From Saprolegnia diclina VS20 (taxonomy: Eukaryota; Oomycota; Saprolegniomycetes; Saprolegniales; Saprolegniaceae): 64,000 bases of DNA. Every line of letters begins with the position of its first letter. Within the stretch, counting starts at the first letter, position 1. The stretch spans positions 120,830 through 184,829 of the forward strand of contig NW_008246081.1 in the NCBI RefSeq assembly GCF_000281045.1. Direction: 5' to 3'. This document shows positions 30,722-44,900 of the stretch, one piece after another. The notes under the pieces were generated by a model. The model worked only from the letters and a program-made list of their open reading frames with translations, was not told the DNA's origin and made no database searches. The position numbers were made by a program, and so were the translations under genes.

Positions 30722-33700
30722 ATGGGCGGCAAGTTTTCCCAGGTGCACTACCGCGAGCGCGACACGACCGTGCTCCAAGACTTTGAGATTCTCACCAAAG
30801 CCTGGTGCGCACGAGCAGATCTAGACGTGATGCGTATCCAGATGTGGTAGGGGCAAGGCCGAGATCGAGGTGCTCTCGCTGCAGCTGCGGCGCATTTCGT
30901 TCAACTTTTGCCTCACGCCGGCGCACTTTCGGGAGATGCTGCAGCTGCACCACAACGACCTCTTTGCGCCGCTCGTGACGCGCTGGTTTGACGCGCTCAA
31001 GAACAATCCGAGCAGCAGCGTCGTCAACGGCCTCGAGTTCATCACGGCCCTCGCCATCACGGGCAGCTTTGGGAAGCTTCTCGAAAAGGTCGCGTTCGTT
31101 TTCGATTTGTTCGACTTCAACAACTCGGGCGCTGTCACGCGCGACGAGCTTCTCATCTTGCTCAAGTCGTCGGTGCGCGGCCTCACCAAGGTCACGCGGG
31201 GCCTCGGCCCGCACCTGCTCCGCCTCTGCCCCATGTCCCAGATCGAAGCGCTCGCAACTCTCTGCTTTGAGTTGCTTCATGCATGCTAGTAGAGGCGTCT
31301 AACACCTCTTTAGAGACTGCGGCTTGGACCCGACGGACGACCTCCGAAAAGAGGCGTTCGTGCAGTGGGTGCGTCGGACGCCCAAGATCACTAACCTCCT
31401 CCGGTGTTATGTGCCACGAGACAAGTACAACTCCGAGGACGCCGCCAGTACCATCCAGCGCGTCGTTCGAGGCATGCTTGCACGGTCCGCCGTTCTTGAC
31501 CGCAAGCTCCAGCGGCGCCTCCAGCTTGACGCCCAGCTCGACACGGCGGTACACCACGACTAGCGTCGCAGTATCAGAATATCAAGTACGCGGAATTAGG
31601 CGCAGAAGATCCAAGACGCTATTTTGCACCGCAAGAAGCGCCAAGAAGGACTGCGCCGGTCAAAAGTCGAGCGCAACGCATCGAGCGGCGCCATCTACAG
31701 CTTTGGCGCCAACAACCACGGGCTTCTCGGACACCAGCACCTCGAGCTGGCTTCGCAACTCAAGCAGCCACGTCTCGTACTCTACTTCAAGCACAATGAC
31801 CAGCGGGTCGTGAGCGTCGCAACCAGCCGCGTGCACGCGAGCGCTGTGACCTCCTCGGGCGCTGCGTACACGTGGGGGGCGTGCCCCCCGGGGGCGTTTG
31901 GCTCGTTGGAAAAACCGGCGGCCGCAGTGCGCGCCTGTCCCCGGCGCGTTGATGATCTCACCGATGTCGCTATCGTCCATATGGCGCTCGGCGCCCGACA
32001 CTCGATGGCTCTCTCCGACGACGGCGTCGTGTACACATGGGGCGCTGGCGAATTCGGGCAGCTCGGCCACGGCGATCCGCACAACGCCGAGAACGAACTC
32101 TACCAGCGCGAGTTTGACCCGCACACGAGCCGACTCTACCCGGTGATCGACCTTCCGCTCAAGCTCGACAAGAGCCTCTTTGACGACGTGCAGATTGTCT
32201 CGATAGCGTGCGGCTACTACTTTAGCGTGGCGCTGGCTGCCGACGGCTGCGTGTACACCTGGGGCGAGGGCTCGGACGGGCAGCTCGGCCTCGGCTACGC
32301 CGACGAGTTCCGTGTCGGGTTTTTAGACGAACACATCGTCCACAGCAACTACACGTACATGCACTCGCCGACGTACATCAACTTGACCGAGCCCATCGGT
32401 GCGATCGGCGTCGGCGGCAACCGCGTCTACGCCGTCGGCCGCAGCCACCGCAACGTGTACGAGTGGGGTGCCGGGTTTCGTAGGGCGACCGAGAGCGTCT
32501 TCTCCCCGCGCCTTTCACCCGTGCTGAGCACGCTGTACGTCGAGAGCATCCGCGTCGGGAGCGAGTACGCCATGGCGATCACGGGCTGCGTCTACCTCAA
32601 GCTGCCCGAGACCGACGCCATGTACGCGGTCGCCGCTGCCTTTGGTGCGCCGCCCGTCGAGATTTGCACCGGACTCAGCGCGCCGCTCATCGCACCCGGC
32701 GTCGTCAAGACATCGGCCTCGTACATCCACAAGGAAGAGTACGCGAAAAAGGTACAAGCTCTGCTGGCTAAAGCCCGGTCATATCGACGGGTCTAGATGG
32801 TGTACGTGGACCGCGGTAAGGCCTCGGGCGTGTGGCTCACGATCGACGGCAACGACGCGTTCTCACTGCCCGTCGTGCCGTCGATGTTTGGCCCCAGCGT
32901 CGACAGCAAGGGTGTCCAGTACCCCCTCTTCTTTACCCCCCAAAAGCTCGCATCGCTCTCGCACTACGTCCGCCCGGACGAAATTCCAGTATCAACTTGA
33001 TACAAAACGCATGGCGTCATGGATGTACTGTGTCTGTAGGGAAAGCTCGTTGTGCTGCACTTTGAAGAAAGTGATTTGCCAATGGAGTCGGCGGACGATG
33101 ACGTCGGCATGGTCATCGAGCGCCTTATGCAAGCGCTGGTGGCCAAAGTCAAGGACGCGCAAGAGGCGGGGGCGGCGGCCGTGGCGATCGCGTTCACGTT
33201 CATGGCCGAAGCGTTTCCGCTCGCGACGACGGAGCTCGAAAATTATGCGTTTGGGATCCCGAGCGTCATGCTCAACGCGTCGTCAAGCCAGCGGCTGCTT
33301 GGCTTTCTCAACGAGACCAAGCGACCCGTGCTCGCCCACCTCGCGTCGCACGAAGACAAGCTCTCGGAGCAGGTTGCATCCTCCCTTCTTCTAGTACCGT
33401 GTTTGCACTCCAAGAACTAGATTGTTCAGATCCAAAGCCTCGGCGCCGTCGCCGTCGTCATTGGCCAAAACCCTCTGGACGGCACACCGAAAAAAGTACC
33501 GTTTGCGAGCGCTTGATACGATCTTCTAGACCGCGCGTAGCTCACGCACCACATCTTTGACGCGGGCTACGGCGACCCGCTGTCGCAAGCCAAGAAGATG
33601 ACGATTCCAGTGCTCATGGTGTCGCACGAGGTCCGGAAGCGCCGACATTTGACGGTTGTGATACCTCGACTAGGCCAGTGTACGCATCAAGGAGACGTAC

Positions 33701-34342
33701 AAGCGTCGCATCCAAGACACGTTTGCCGAGATCGGCATCTCGTCGTTCGGGGACGTGTACGCGTGGGGCGCCGGCGACCACGGCGTGCTCGGCCTCGTAC
33801 GCGCCGTGCACTTCAAGACCTTGAACGACTCATGGTCTAGGGCGACACGGACAATGATGTCATCTTTGGCAGCAACTACGACCCCGGCACCGACTCGGCG
33901 TTCCCGTACGTCGAGTCGCCCGAGTGGGTCGAAGCGCTCGTCGATACGCGAATCGTCGACCTCTCGTGCGGAGCGTCCCACGCCGCCGCCGTCTCGGGTA
34001 CTGTCGTCCTGCACGTTGTCTTGCCTCATTGCTGGTGGTCGCAGACACGGGTGACCTCTACACGTGGGGGCACGGTGCCCACGGCAAGCTCGGCCACGGC
34101 CAGGACATTGACGAGGTCACGCCGCGGCTTGTCGACGCGCTGCACTCGGTCAAGGTGGCGTCCGTCGCCTGTGGGCGCGACCACACCGTACGCTGTTTAG
34201 CGTGAAATCAAAGGTCTCTTATCGCGCGTAGCTGGTCGTGACGGCCATCACCGAGACCAAGCCAATCGAGCCGACGACCGCCGTCGCGCGCAGCCACCCG
34301 CCCGTCCTCGACGTCGACGACGACGACGTCAATTTGGACTAG
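30722..34342 (+). CDS. RCC1-repeat protein fused to EF-hand, IQ motif and PA domain
   Basis: Twelve exons: 30722-30804, 30851-31270, 31314-31548, 31600-32751, 32797-32988, 33040-33372, 33421-33495, 33541-33630, 33674-33796, 33841-33997, 34045-34187, 34232-34342. They give 1,037 residues. MGGKFS fits the N-myristoylation pattern MGxxxS. An EF-hand loop lies near residue 117 (DFNNSGAVTRDE). An IQ calmodulin-binding motif lies near 215 (IQRVVRGMLAR). RCC1 repeats follow, with VYTWGAGEFGQLGHG and VYTWGEGSDGQLGLG. Residues about 690-860 are PA-like (GKLVVLHFE..., AQEAGAAAVAIAF, IPSVMLN). Further RCC1 blades return (YAWGAGDHGVLGL, YTWGHGAHGKLGHG). I infer a membrane-associated calcium-responsive beta-propeller scaffold. 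GEF activity is not shown. Confidence 0.85.
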
Positions 34343-34376
34343 AACGGTTAAACAGTGTGGAATATATGGTTACCGC

Positions 34377-35748
34377 CTACTGGTTCTCAGCGTGGTATCG
34401 GATCGACGCCACGATCGCTGTCATATTATCGACCTGGGACCCGAAAACGTCCCGAGCGATTTGCTTGTTGCGGGATAAGAGCGACGTGGCAGCCGCCTCA
34501 GCGTTGCCAGTACCGAGGGCGTCGACCACGAACGCCGCCGCCTCGCCGTACTGCCAGCTGTCCCAGATGCCGTCGCTCGCCAGCAGGAGCGAGAACGTTG
34601 GCGGGTGGTCGCCATGGTCGAGCTTATCGAGCGCGACCTCAAAGATGTCGGGTTCGTGCGTGATGCCGTAGTGGTGCATGTAGAAGTCGCCGAGCGACCG
34701 CGTGAAGGCGAGCGACTCGTGGTACTTGGCCTTCCCCGGTGTGCAGCAGAGCGACGCCCACTCCTGCCGCACGTTCTTGTAGTAGCTGCCTTCGCCAGCG
34801 CTCGCAATCTCGCGGTTGTTGCGGACGCAAAACACCGGGTGGCGTTCTAGCAGCGCGTGCTTCTCACGCAGCGTGAGTCGCCTCCCATTCGACGAGACGC
34901 CTGGCACGATGCTGTCGTACAAGAAGAGGAGCTCGGGCGTCAACGGCGCGTGCGGCGCGTGGCGTTGCCTGGCTACTGTTTCAAACTCGGACTTGGCTTC
35001 CGGCGAGTGCTCGCCCGTCAGCAAGAGGAGCAGCGGTGGTTTGACTTGCTCGGCGTTCATATCCGGGGGCTGCGAACAGCGCGGGCCATGGGCGCAGTGT
35101 ACTCGCAGCATTGACGAGAGCGCCTTCCACGACGTGTCGGAGACGACGGCCGACCCGGACGCGAGGAGCACCGCCGAGTCACCGACGTTGGCGCACAGCA
35201 GCCGTGTCCCGTGAAGAATGATGACGATCGACGCCGTCGTACCGCCTTGGACAAGCACGGACCGTTGCAGCAGCGTCGGCTTGATGACGAGGAAGCCGCC
35301 TTTGCGCTCCTGTACGTTGTTGTTGGCGTCTTCGTAGCGCTGGCGCAGCGCCTACACGAATCTTTGGGCTCTCAACAAGGCGGAGGAGACGCACCGCCTT
35401 GATGGCGAGGTGGCAGTCGTGGAAAAGGCGGCGTAGCGTGCGCTCCGGCTGCGCCTCGAGCTCCACGTACGTCTCTTGAAGGCTGAGCTTTTCGCGGAAA
35501 AAGTCCCGTGCAGTCGAGGACGCGAGCAGTCCGCAGGCTGAGCCGTGGCCGTCGAAGACCGCGAGAACCACGTGGTCTCGGTGGCGCAGTGTGAAGAACG
35601 TATCCTGGTTCTCTTTCGCCGGGTTCCCCGGGTCCGTGACGCCATGCACGTCAATGGACGGCCCCGCGATCTTGGTCGCGTGGTCCATGACGGCCGGGCG
35701 ATTGTTACTGGACCTTCTCAAGGTATAGAAGCTCTGCTGAAACGACAT
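34377..35748 (-). CDS. PP2C-family (PPM) serine/threonine phosphatase
   Basis: Two exons (35748-35395, 35351-34377) encode 442 residues. PPM metal-binding motifs are present: KENQD(T/A)FF (about residue 45), AVFDGHGSAC with the metal-ligand Asp and Gly, CANVGDSAVLLASG, LAFTRSLGDFYMH, LLLASDGIWDS and DNMTAIV near the end. The insert between motifs (about 200-270) is longer than in compact PP2Cs. These enzymes are monomeric Mg/Mn-dependent phosphatases; the substrate is unknown. Its stop lies 34 nt from the convergent RCC1-fusion stop. TCGAAATCGAT is about 20 nt upstream of the ATG. Confidence 0.9.
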
Positions 35749-35765
35749 GTCACTGAACCGATATC

Positions 35766-35776
35766 GATTTCGATAT
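35766..35776. promoter_or_regulatory. TCGAAATCGAT element upstream of PP2C
   Basis: The 11-mer ATCGATTTCGA on the plus strand (approximate position) is the reverse complement of the element before HCCS. It lies about 20 nt before the PP2C start within an AT-rich leader. Confidence 0.3.
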
Positions 35777-35942
35777 TATAGCAGTCAAGTGACACGGTAT
35801 CTCGGGACATGGAGACAGGCGGCGCGGTGGCTGTGTCGCGTCGTCGTCGCCGCTGGATGCCTGCCAGCTCCTCTGACGCTTAAGTAGCCAACAGGACAAG
35901 ACGAGATTGCCTTTACAAAGAGCCAACTCATGACGTGGCACG

Positions 35943-38900
35943 CTAGTAGTTGACGAGCGTACTCGACAGTGCCTGGTATGGGCTCGTGGCGTCGTGAACG
36001 TCCATGGCACACGTCGCCTCGCGACACGGCAACGTTTCGATGCGCACGAGCCCGGGGTCGGCGCTCTCCTGGTTCTCGAGCGAGATGCTGAAATAGAGCG
36101 CGTCGAGGCCGACGAACGCAGCACTCTGCGGCGCGTACTGGATGTGGCGCCCTTTGAGCACAAACGTGTTGGCTGTCGCGCGGGAGGCCGCCGTGTAGAG
36201 CTCCAAGTACGTCGACGGCACAACGCAGGTGGCGCACACACGCGGGCGCGTTCGCTGCTGACCCAGCTCGCCCCACACGGGCACGCAGCCTGTTGACGCA
36301 TACGTCTCGAGGAGCTCTGCGAGAACGCGGTAGCGCTGAAACGCATCAAGGAGTGCGTACTGCGGCCAGTAATTCACCAAGTACGTTGTCGCCTCGGTCG
36401 TGTCGAGGTAGTTGTTGCCATCGGTGTCGAGGTAGTCGACCTCGGTCTGCGAAATGTCCAGTAGCACTTGTCCGTACTTGGGTAGCGTCAAGAGACGCGC
36501 GGTGACGTCCATGTAGTAGGTCACCGACGTGCCAGCGCTGTTGGTGATAATCAGTTGCCAATCCGAGACGCCTCCGACGTCAACGGTCGACGTTCTACAC
36601 AGAGAGCGCTGTGAGCACCAAGAGGTTTCGAGTGTGACGGTCGTACGGGGCGTGGTCGGTGAGACGAAGCGTCCACGCGCCAACGCTCGAGATGCCGCCA
36701 AAGGCGTATGCAAACGACACCTCAGGTGCCCAGGCCTGAACACTGGAGCTGGCATACGAAGCACCTCGGATCGGACTGCCTTGGTTGTACCTTGAGAACG
36801 ACCGTTGGTACTCGGCATACACTTCGACCTCGGCCAGCGACAAGACAAGGTCGTCCGTGCGCTGCACGCGGATGTACTGACCGCGGACGCCGGGCGGCAG
36901 CACAAGAGAGATTTCATCGTCGCCGGACGTCACTTGTTGACTCCACACGGCGTTTTCCAGCGCGTCCAAGTACGACTCGAAGGTCATGGAGGCGAGAGCG
37001 TCAAACACCATGACATAGCACGGTACCAGCAAGTCGAACACTGGCGTCAGCGGCTCTTGGTACGCGTAGAATGTATTGTCCGAGCCGGGAAACAACGTCG
37101 AGATGGCGACAGAGAGCGTTGGAGACGTGATGCCGATGGCCTGCAGCAGCGGTACGTCGCCCCGCGTCTCGAGGAAGGTGACGCTCCACGTGTACATGTT
37201 GAGTCGCTGGAGTGCGCTTCGGGAGACGGCAATCGCACCCGTGCAGGGCTCTAAAAGAGCTTGCAACGACGCGCCCATGGCCGAGACGCTTTCGTCAGCC
37301 CGACTCGGCACGGCGTCGACGGCGATGGGGTTGGTCGTGCAGCTTTGAAACAGTAGCTGAAACGTGCCGGCGGCAAGGACCGGCCCTGACGTCTGCACGA
37401 GTTGGACCTCGAGCTGCGACGTCGCTTGCGCTACTTGAAAGAGCTTGATGGTGCCAATGCTCGCGGGCTGCGCAAGTCTAGTGAGGCTTGTCAGCTGACG
37501 CACACGAATGGCCGACACTACCGTAGCTGCCACCACGGCATCGGATCGTCACCGGACGTCCGAGACGCCCCCAAGCTCGCGTGAAACGGAGACCGGTTGC
37601 CGTCGATGGCATGCCGGGCGCGACCGCTCGGACCAAACGTCGAGCTCTGCGTTGCAGTGCCTCCCAGCGCCAAGTTGGGTCCGAACACCATATCGACGAA
37701 CGCCACGTCGACCCCGAGACCCGTTGTTTTTTCGACGACGCTTGGCATCGGTGGCACGGGGCGGCCAAACACTGACGACGGCGCCGCCACCGGCTGAAAC
37801 ACCGACGCAAATATGTCGTTGTGTACGACGACGGCAGAGATCGCGTTCGCGGCCGAGTGGTACAGTCCCCGGACCTTGAGCTCTACGGTCGCCACCGTTT
37901 GGACGCTACGTCGCCGTGTCAGCGAAAGCCTTTAGCGCAATATAGTATGCTTACCGATCGGCCAGCACAAGAGCCGTAGCGGGGCAGGTAAGCTCGGCTG
38001 GCAGCGTCGGGACGGTCGCTTGTCGATAGATGCCGGCGCCCGGTGGCAGGACGAGCGCGTTGATAGACGCCAAGCGAATACTGGACGCAAATTCATGTGG
38101 TCCCACCGTGTAGACAAAAACACTGGTCGTCGCCGAGCTACGGGCGGCAACATACTGCGCCGACGCCGGCGCGCTCGTAATGTTGTTGAAAATCGCGAGC
38201 GTTAGCGTCGGGGCGCCCGTGACAACGACCGGCGCCGACCATAACAATTGGATATCAACCGCGTCGCCCTCGCCGTACGTTCCTATTCGCAAAAAGTGAG
38301 CCGAAATCGCATTATGTACAACTTGTTACCAGGGCGGCGCTCGCTTGTGGCATCGCGTATTCTTGGTGCCGCGGACGAAATGGTGATGGCACTCGAGGTG
38401 GAGAGACTGCGGTACAACGGCGCGCCAGTAGTGGTGGGCACCACACCGTGAAAGCAGTTGATCGTATACGGTGGTGTGTCCGTGACGTGGTAGCCGTAGC
38501 GCCCATCTGCGTGCCACTTGCCGTTGCACGCGTCCAGATCCAGTGGTACGGCGCCCGTGCTGTCGTACCGCCCGTAGACCGGGTAGCCGTCTAGCGCATA
38601 CCCGATAACGGGTGACGTTGTCCCGGCAACGTCGTTGAGTGCGTCGAGGAGGCAGTCGGGCGCAGCGTAGTATCGGTACGCGCCGGCGCCGTCGACGTAC
38701 CCGTTGCAAGCGTCCAGAATCAAGTAGTTGGCGGAGGCTGGGTTCCGCAACGAGTTGCCGCTGCTGTCCATGTAGCTGTAAAAGGGGATGCCGTTGAGCA
38801 TGACACCGATCGGACGATCCGGTAGCACCGGCGATGGCACATTGCTCCACGTCGGCGACCGCGGTAGCACGAACGTGTACGCTTTTTGCTTGATCGTATG

Positions 38901-41900
38901 CGGGTTGTATGCATTTGGGAATGGTCCAAACACCCCGTCCGGAATCCCCGTGCTCGACACGTAGAGGAACGACGCCGTCGTGCTGACAGCGACGTTGGAT
39001 GGGTTGCGCCAGAGCCCCGAGACGTCGGCAGGAATCACCTGCAGCTGCTTGAGGTTGATGCTCGAGGCTGCGAATCCCTCAACACCGGCAATGGCTGCCA
39101 GCTTGTACGTATCGGCCGCGTTGGCTGACACCGGTGTACCTTTGTAGCACGGTAGAAACGTCCTTGACAGTACGAGAAGCGTCGTGTTGAGGTAGTAGCG
39201 GTAGAGACCGTCGCGGTCGACGTAGCCACTGCACTCGTCGAGATACGAGGCGAATCTCACTGGCATCGCATAGATCGGGAACCCGTCCAACGCAAATCCC
39301 AAGAGACCATTCGTCAAACCGAGACACGTGGGCGCTGCGACGTACGAGTACCGTCCCATGGCGTCGACGGCACCGCCGCACGCGTCGGCGACGACAGTGT
39401 CACCCAGCGCCGTGTTGTTGATTGGTACGCCGTTGACCAAGATACCGACGATACCGACTGGGCGACGGCGGGCAAACCCGACCGACGGAAAGCGGGGCAG
39501 TTCGAAGAGGTAGTTTGTCGGCTGCACCGTCGGTGGCACGGCGTGGTTGGGCACCCCATTGCTCAAAAGAAGAAACTCCGAGCCCTCGTCCGTGTAGGTG
39601 CAAAGACTCTGTGGCGGAGCCGACGCAATCGGGCCGACACCGGGCGACGCATACGTAACGTTGTTGCCAACGCCGACGTAGCGCACGAGGGGCCACGGGT
39701 TCACCGCAGGAAGGACCGTTGATGCGTCGACAACGGGTGTCGTCGCCTGCGCCTTGATGGCTCTACAACGCAAGCATTTAGTAAACTATAAATCATCCTA
39801 AAAGCGCGTACCCGCCGTTGAGCTCGAGAGCTGAACCGGACGGCAGACAGCCGAGGCCCGTCGCCGCGGTGTCGTACCCTTCCAGTTCTTGAACGAGGAG
39901 ACTCTGGCTACAGAGCCTCATGTAGTCGAGTCGATAGACAGCGTCTCCGACGGCGACCGTGTACACAAACTGCAGCGTCGTCGACGTCGATGCGCTCGGG
40001 CTGTAGAGGGCCAATCGCGCACCGGGCGTTGTGAGCGCCAAGGTCAACGTCGGGGTACCCATCACGACGACTGGGAACGAGTACGTGATCGCGATCGAAA
40101 TGACTTGACCGGGTCCGTATGTGCCATCGGGTGTCGTTGTTGAGACCTTTGTGATCGTCGGTGGCGACGTGTCAATTCGAATCGGCGTCAGCACGCTCAA
40201 GCTACTGGCGGTACCGGGTAATGGCAGCTGAAGGGACGCCACAAGCGACGGTGGCGCCGCCGACACGACGGTGGCGCCAAACAGCGAATATTTGTTGACG
40301 ACCTCAACGGGGTACGCGTCGTCACCGGTCTGCACCGTGTACGACAGCTCCAGACTGGTCGACCCGTTGCCACTGGTATACGTGGCATATCGCTCCAGTG
40401 GCATGGCAAGCCGTAGCTGCAACTGCCCGGAGAGCACAAACACCGGTATGGAGAACGTTATTGAGAATGTGAGCACTTGACCAGCGCTGGCGATCGTAGC
40501 AGAGGGGCTCGAGACCGACACCACATACGGACACGTGTTGCACACAGTGACAACGGCATGGTCACTGAGACTGCGCCCCCGTCCGATCGGCGGTAACGCC
40601 AAGTTGGCCAAGACCGTTGGCACCGCACTCGCAAGGTAAATCGACCCTATCAGTCGGTTTGAGGCGGCATACTCGAGCACGGACGCAGCATCTGTGGGCT
40701 GCACGATATAGCGGAAAAACAAGTAGCGCGATCCCGAGCCGCCAAGATACGTCGCGATGGCGTTGGTCGCGCCGCGCGTCGCCAGCGTCAGCGTCGGCAC
40801 AGCACCTGGCGCGACGACGACGGTCGCGGAGAAGGCAACTTGGATCTGCAGTGTGTCGCCGCTTGTGCAGACGACGCGACTCTGGTACGGCACATCCACA
40901 TACGTGACGGCGACGACGACGGGTGGCACCGACATGACAATCAGTGCCGATGTCCCCGCGAGGCTGGACGCTGCACCAGGAGCCGGGACTGCGACGTTGG
41001 CAGGTGTCGTCGGTGTCGTGGATTGACCAAGCACGATGCCGGCGAATGCGCCGGTGCCCGCGACGTCCAGTACGCCGTTGTCGCCCGCCTGCACAGTGTA
41101 TTGAAACACGAGCGAAGTCGAACCAGAGCCAGAACGGTAGCTAGCCACGTGGCCAGTATTAAGGGTGACAACGGGAGCAGCACCAGAGATAACGACCGGT
41201 GCTGAGAATACGACGGCAAAGGTCAGCGAGTCTCCAGCCGCGTACGTGCCGGACGGAGAGACACCGACGAGCCGTACGACGGTTGGGGGCACACCGGCAA
41301 TGCCCAATGCTGCCGTATCGCGCAAGCTTGAGCCCGAGCCACCGGCCGGTAGCGTCAACGATACGGGCAGCCCGGTCGGGTCCGTGATGCGTTGGTTTGC
41401 CGCCAGTACGATCGCAGTGACATCGAGGGCTACGGCGACGTCGCCAGGCGCCACAATATAGGTAAACTGCAGAGAGTCCGAGTTGGAGCCGCTGACGTAC
41501 GTCGCTGTCGACGGTACGTTGAGTGCAAGCGACGGCACGCCGGTCACAACGACAGGTGCTGGAAACCGCACAACGAGCGGTAGCACTTGGCCGACGCAGT
41601 ATGTGCCATTCGACGCCGTCGTAACGACGCGCAGGGGTCGGTAGCCGTCGGTGCGAATCCCGATAAAATGACCATTCTGTTCGAGGTTGGTCGGAGCGTT
41701 GACCTGCGGGAGCGGCCCCAAGGGCGGCAGAGTCAAATTGGCGGGCTGCACTGGGTGGGTCGAGACCAAGCGGATCGTAGCCAACGGCGGGGGCTGAAGA
41801 AGGTCGAGGGCCGGTGGCGGCACAAGAACGAGGGCGTCGGGTCCGACGTACGCGAGAGGGTTTGCACTGTCCCCCCACTGCACCGTGTACCGGAACGTCA

Positions 41901-44900
41901 ACGTCGCTGAGCCCGAGCCTCCAGTGTACAAAGCCGTAGCCGTTCCATACGAATTTGTGTTCAAAACGAGCTGAGGATAACCAGTGACAGCAACGGGCAG
42001 CGAGAAACGAACGCTGAGGTCGATATTTTCTCCAACGTCGTACGTTCCGTCGGGTTTGGAGGTTGTCACGGCAAGCACGCGTGGTGGTGACGACACCAGA
42101 ACCAGTTGACTGTTGAGATCCAGGGACCCTGGTGTACCTGGTGCAGGACACGCGACGATCGCCGGGGTCGTTGGGATGGTAGCCAAGCGCTTGATCGAGC
42201 CGTCGTTGAGCCGCAACGCCCAGGTAAAGTCAACTCCTGTTCGCGCAATACGGTCGTCCCAGAGGCTTACCGCCCCGGCATCCTCGGTGCTCACGACATA
42301 TCGAAACAAGAGCGTTGTTGTGCCCGAACCTCCGACGTAGACCGCGTCCCCGACCACACCGTTCGGCTGGACAACGAGCCACAGACTCGGCGCGCCGGTG
42401 ACGACAACGGGCAGCGAAAAGCTGACGCGGACAACGAGCACGTCGCCGCTGTAGTACGTACCACTGGCATTGGCCGCCACAATGTTCGTAACAATTGGCG
42501 CCGTGTTGCGGATCGTGATCGGCACCCGCCGAATCGAGTGGCCACCGCCGGGGAGTGGCAGCGTCAGCGAAGCCGCGGTTGTCGGCGTCGAGGCGGCACG
42601 CCAGATCGCGCCGCGACAAGTCGCATTCAGTTGCAACGACGACACGAGCGGGTAATCAAAATGCGAGAAGGCGTCGAACGCGCCCGTGGTATACGCAAAA
42701 ATGAGCGTATCCGTGGTATTGCCACCGACGTACCGCGCAAAGTGCACGGTGGTCCCGTCTATCGACGGTTCCGATGACTCAAAGAGCAGCACCGCCGCGG
42801 AACCGGTGGCACAAGGCGAAATCGACACGGGCGCGGAGAACTGCACAGATACATAAAGAACATGGCCGACACCGTACGAGCCGGCCGTCGCGTTGGTGGA
42901 AACATCCAGGACGGTCGGCGGTGTCGTGTCGATCGTTAGCTGTGTCGAGTAGCTGAGACTGCGCGTATCGGTGGCGGCTGGAAACAGAACGAGATTGGCG
43001 GAGCCAAACGCGGTGGCCTCCAAGATGGCAGCACGGTTGGTGTTGAGCGAGACGACGTTGAGCAGTGGGATGAGCGGCGCTGACGCCGGCACCGTCAACC
43101 GAAAATTGAGGACCGAAGCGCACGACCCACTGCGATCGGTGCCCAGCGCCACAAGCCCCGACGTCAGTGCGAGCGAAGGAAAGTTCAATGGTACTTCCGT
43201 CCACTGCAACGGCAGCGTCGCGGGCGCCGTTTGGAGTCGCGCCTTGGCTGCCACGCCGTCGTACTCGGTCCAGAAAAGCCCGAGGCCAGTTGGCAAGCAC
43301 GCAAGCTTGAGGCCGAGAACGTCGTTACTGGTGTTGTGGTTCAGGCTGGACGTTCTCATCATGAGAAACCCTGACGCATGGACAGCACCAGCGACGACTT
43401 GCGTCGCCACGCCCGCGATCGGCCGTCGCCACGCTGCAAAGGTATTACCCTGGCACAATGCGAGGGAAATGTCGACGCCGGGCGACCCTTGCAGTCGATC
43501 CTCTTCCTTCCAATACTGCGGGTACACGGTCGCGACGTGAAGCTGCGGCAGTTGCGCGTTCGAGACACCAGTCGTCGACCAGTGTAACTTGAAGACGCTA
43601 CCGTTGGTTGTTGAAAGCTCGGAGAACGTCAAACCCGAGGCCGTTGCGTTGCGCTTGACGCCGACTTGAGGAATCGGCACCCACGTCATCGTGCTCAGTG
43701 CGAGCATGGCCACGTGAATTGAGCTCGCTTTGGTCGTCGCTTGCGTCTCGACCCACGCGAGGTACAGCTGCGAGTGGAATTCGTACAGTGTCAACTCTGT
43801 CGCTGGGTCGGTGTTGAGACCGTAGCCGCCAACTTTAGTGTCGTAGAAGGTCCAGTCCCCCGAGGCAGTGCCGGAAGCAACGCGAACGACGCTGACTGCC
43901 GGCGTCGCAACCGGCCGCTCGATCCAAGCGACAAAGAGCACACCGAGGTACTCGATGAGCGTGGGCGTCGTCGCTACTGCCATTTGGTTGGCATTTGTGC
44001 CCATGAACGGAAGCAGCGTCCACGCCGGTGTCCCCAGTTGACCGTTGAAATAGGCAACGTTGATGATACCATCTTCGGCCCACGCTACGTACACGACACT
44101 GTTCCATACGCCGAGCTTAGGGTGCGCCGCATCGCCCCGAGGATCTCGGTTGACGCCGCTTGCCGGAAGCGTAATGTCGCGGTACTGAGTACCGTCGAAG
44201 GTGGAGACATAGACCATGCTTTGCGTTGGCGACGACCGCTCGCTCCACGCCAGGTACGTGAGAGCATCAAGAACAACCATGTCGGGTCCATCGGCGGGCA
44301 AGCGCGGATGGATGTTGACGCCCGAGAAGGTACAAATGGGCTTGCCGAACCCTACTTGCACATCGACGACTTCTCCGGCACCGATACTGCCACTCGAGTG
44401 ATTCGACGTGATCGAGGTGACGGCGGCGGGAAGCGTCGACTGGATCTGAATGACGTTGGCCCCCGAGAGGCCGAGTAGCGGCAGCGATGGTGTCACCACC
44501 TGCGAACGCGACGTCGAGAGCGTCACGATGCGTCCCGTGAGTGCAGAGGATGCAAACTCGAGACTTGGCGTCGCGTCGCCCAGCTGCACTGTGTACACAA
44601 AGGAGAAGGTGGTTGGACTGAGTTGGGCATTGACGAGCGCCGTCCCACCCGAATTCAAGGCGATGGTCACCGTCGATTCAAAGACAACTGGTAACGAAAA
44701 CTGGAGCTCGAACACGACCTGGCCAGGTTTCGCGGTCGCAGGACTGGGTACGGGCGGGAACGCCACGCCGTAGACGCCCCCGACCGTCCGCATTGTTACT
44801 TGAGCAATCGTCGGCGGTGCGCCCGCAATGCGAATGCCGGCTACTTGCACAGTCGGTAACGTTAGCAGTGCATTGATCGACGGCTGCAAGCTCTGGCGCT

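Noticed and set aside
31600..32751. Calling the RCC1 exon a separate RCC1 gene
   Set aside because: Exons before and after join in frame at GT-AG sites, and all 12 exons total a whole number of codons, so one fused gene is favoured.
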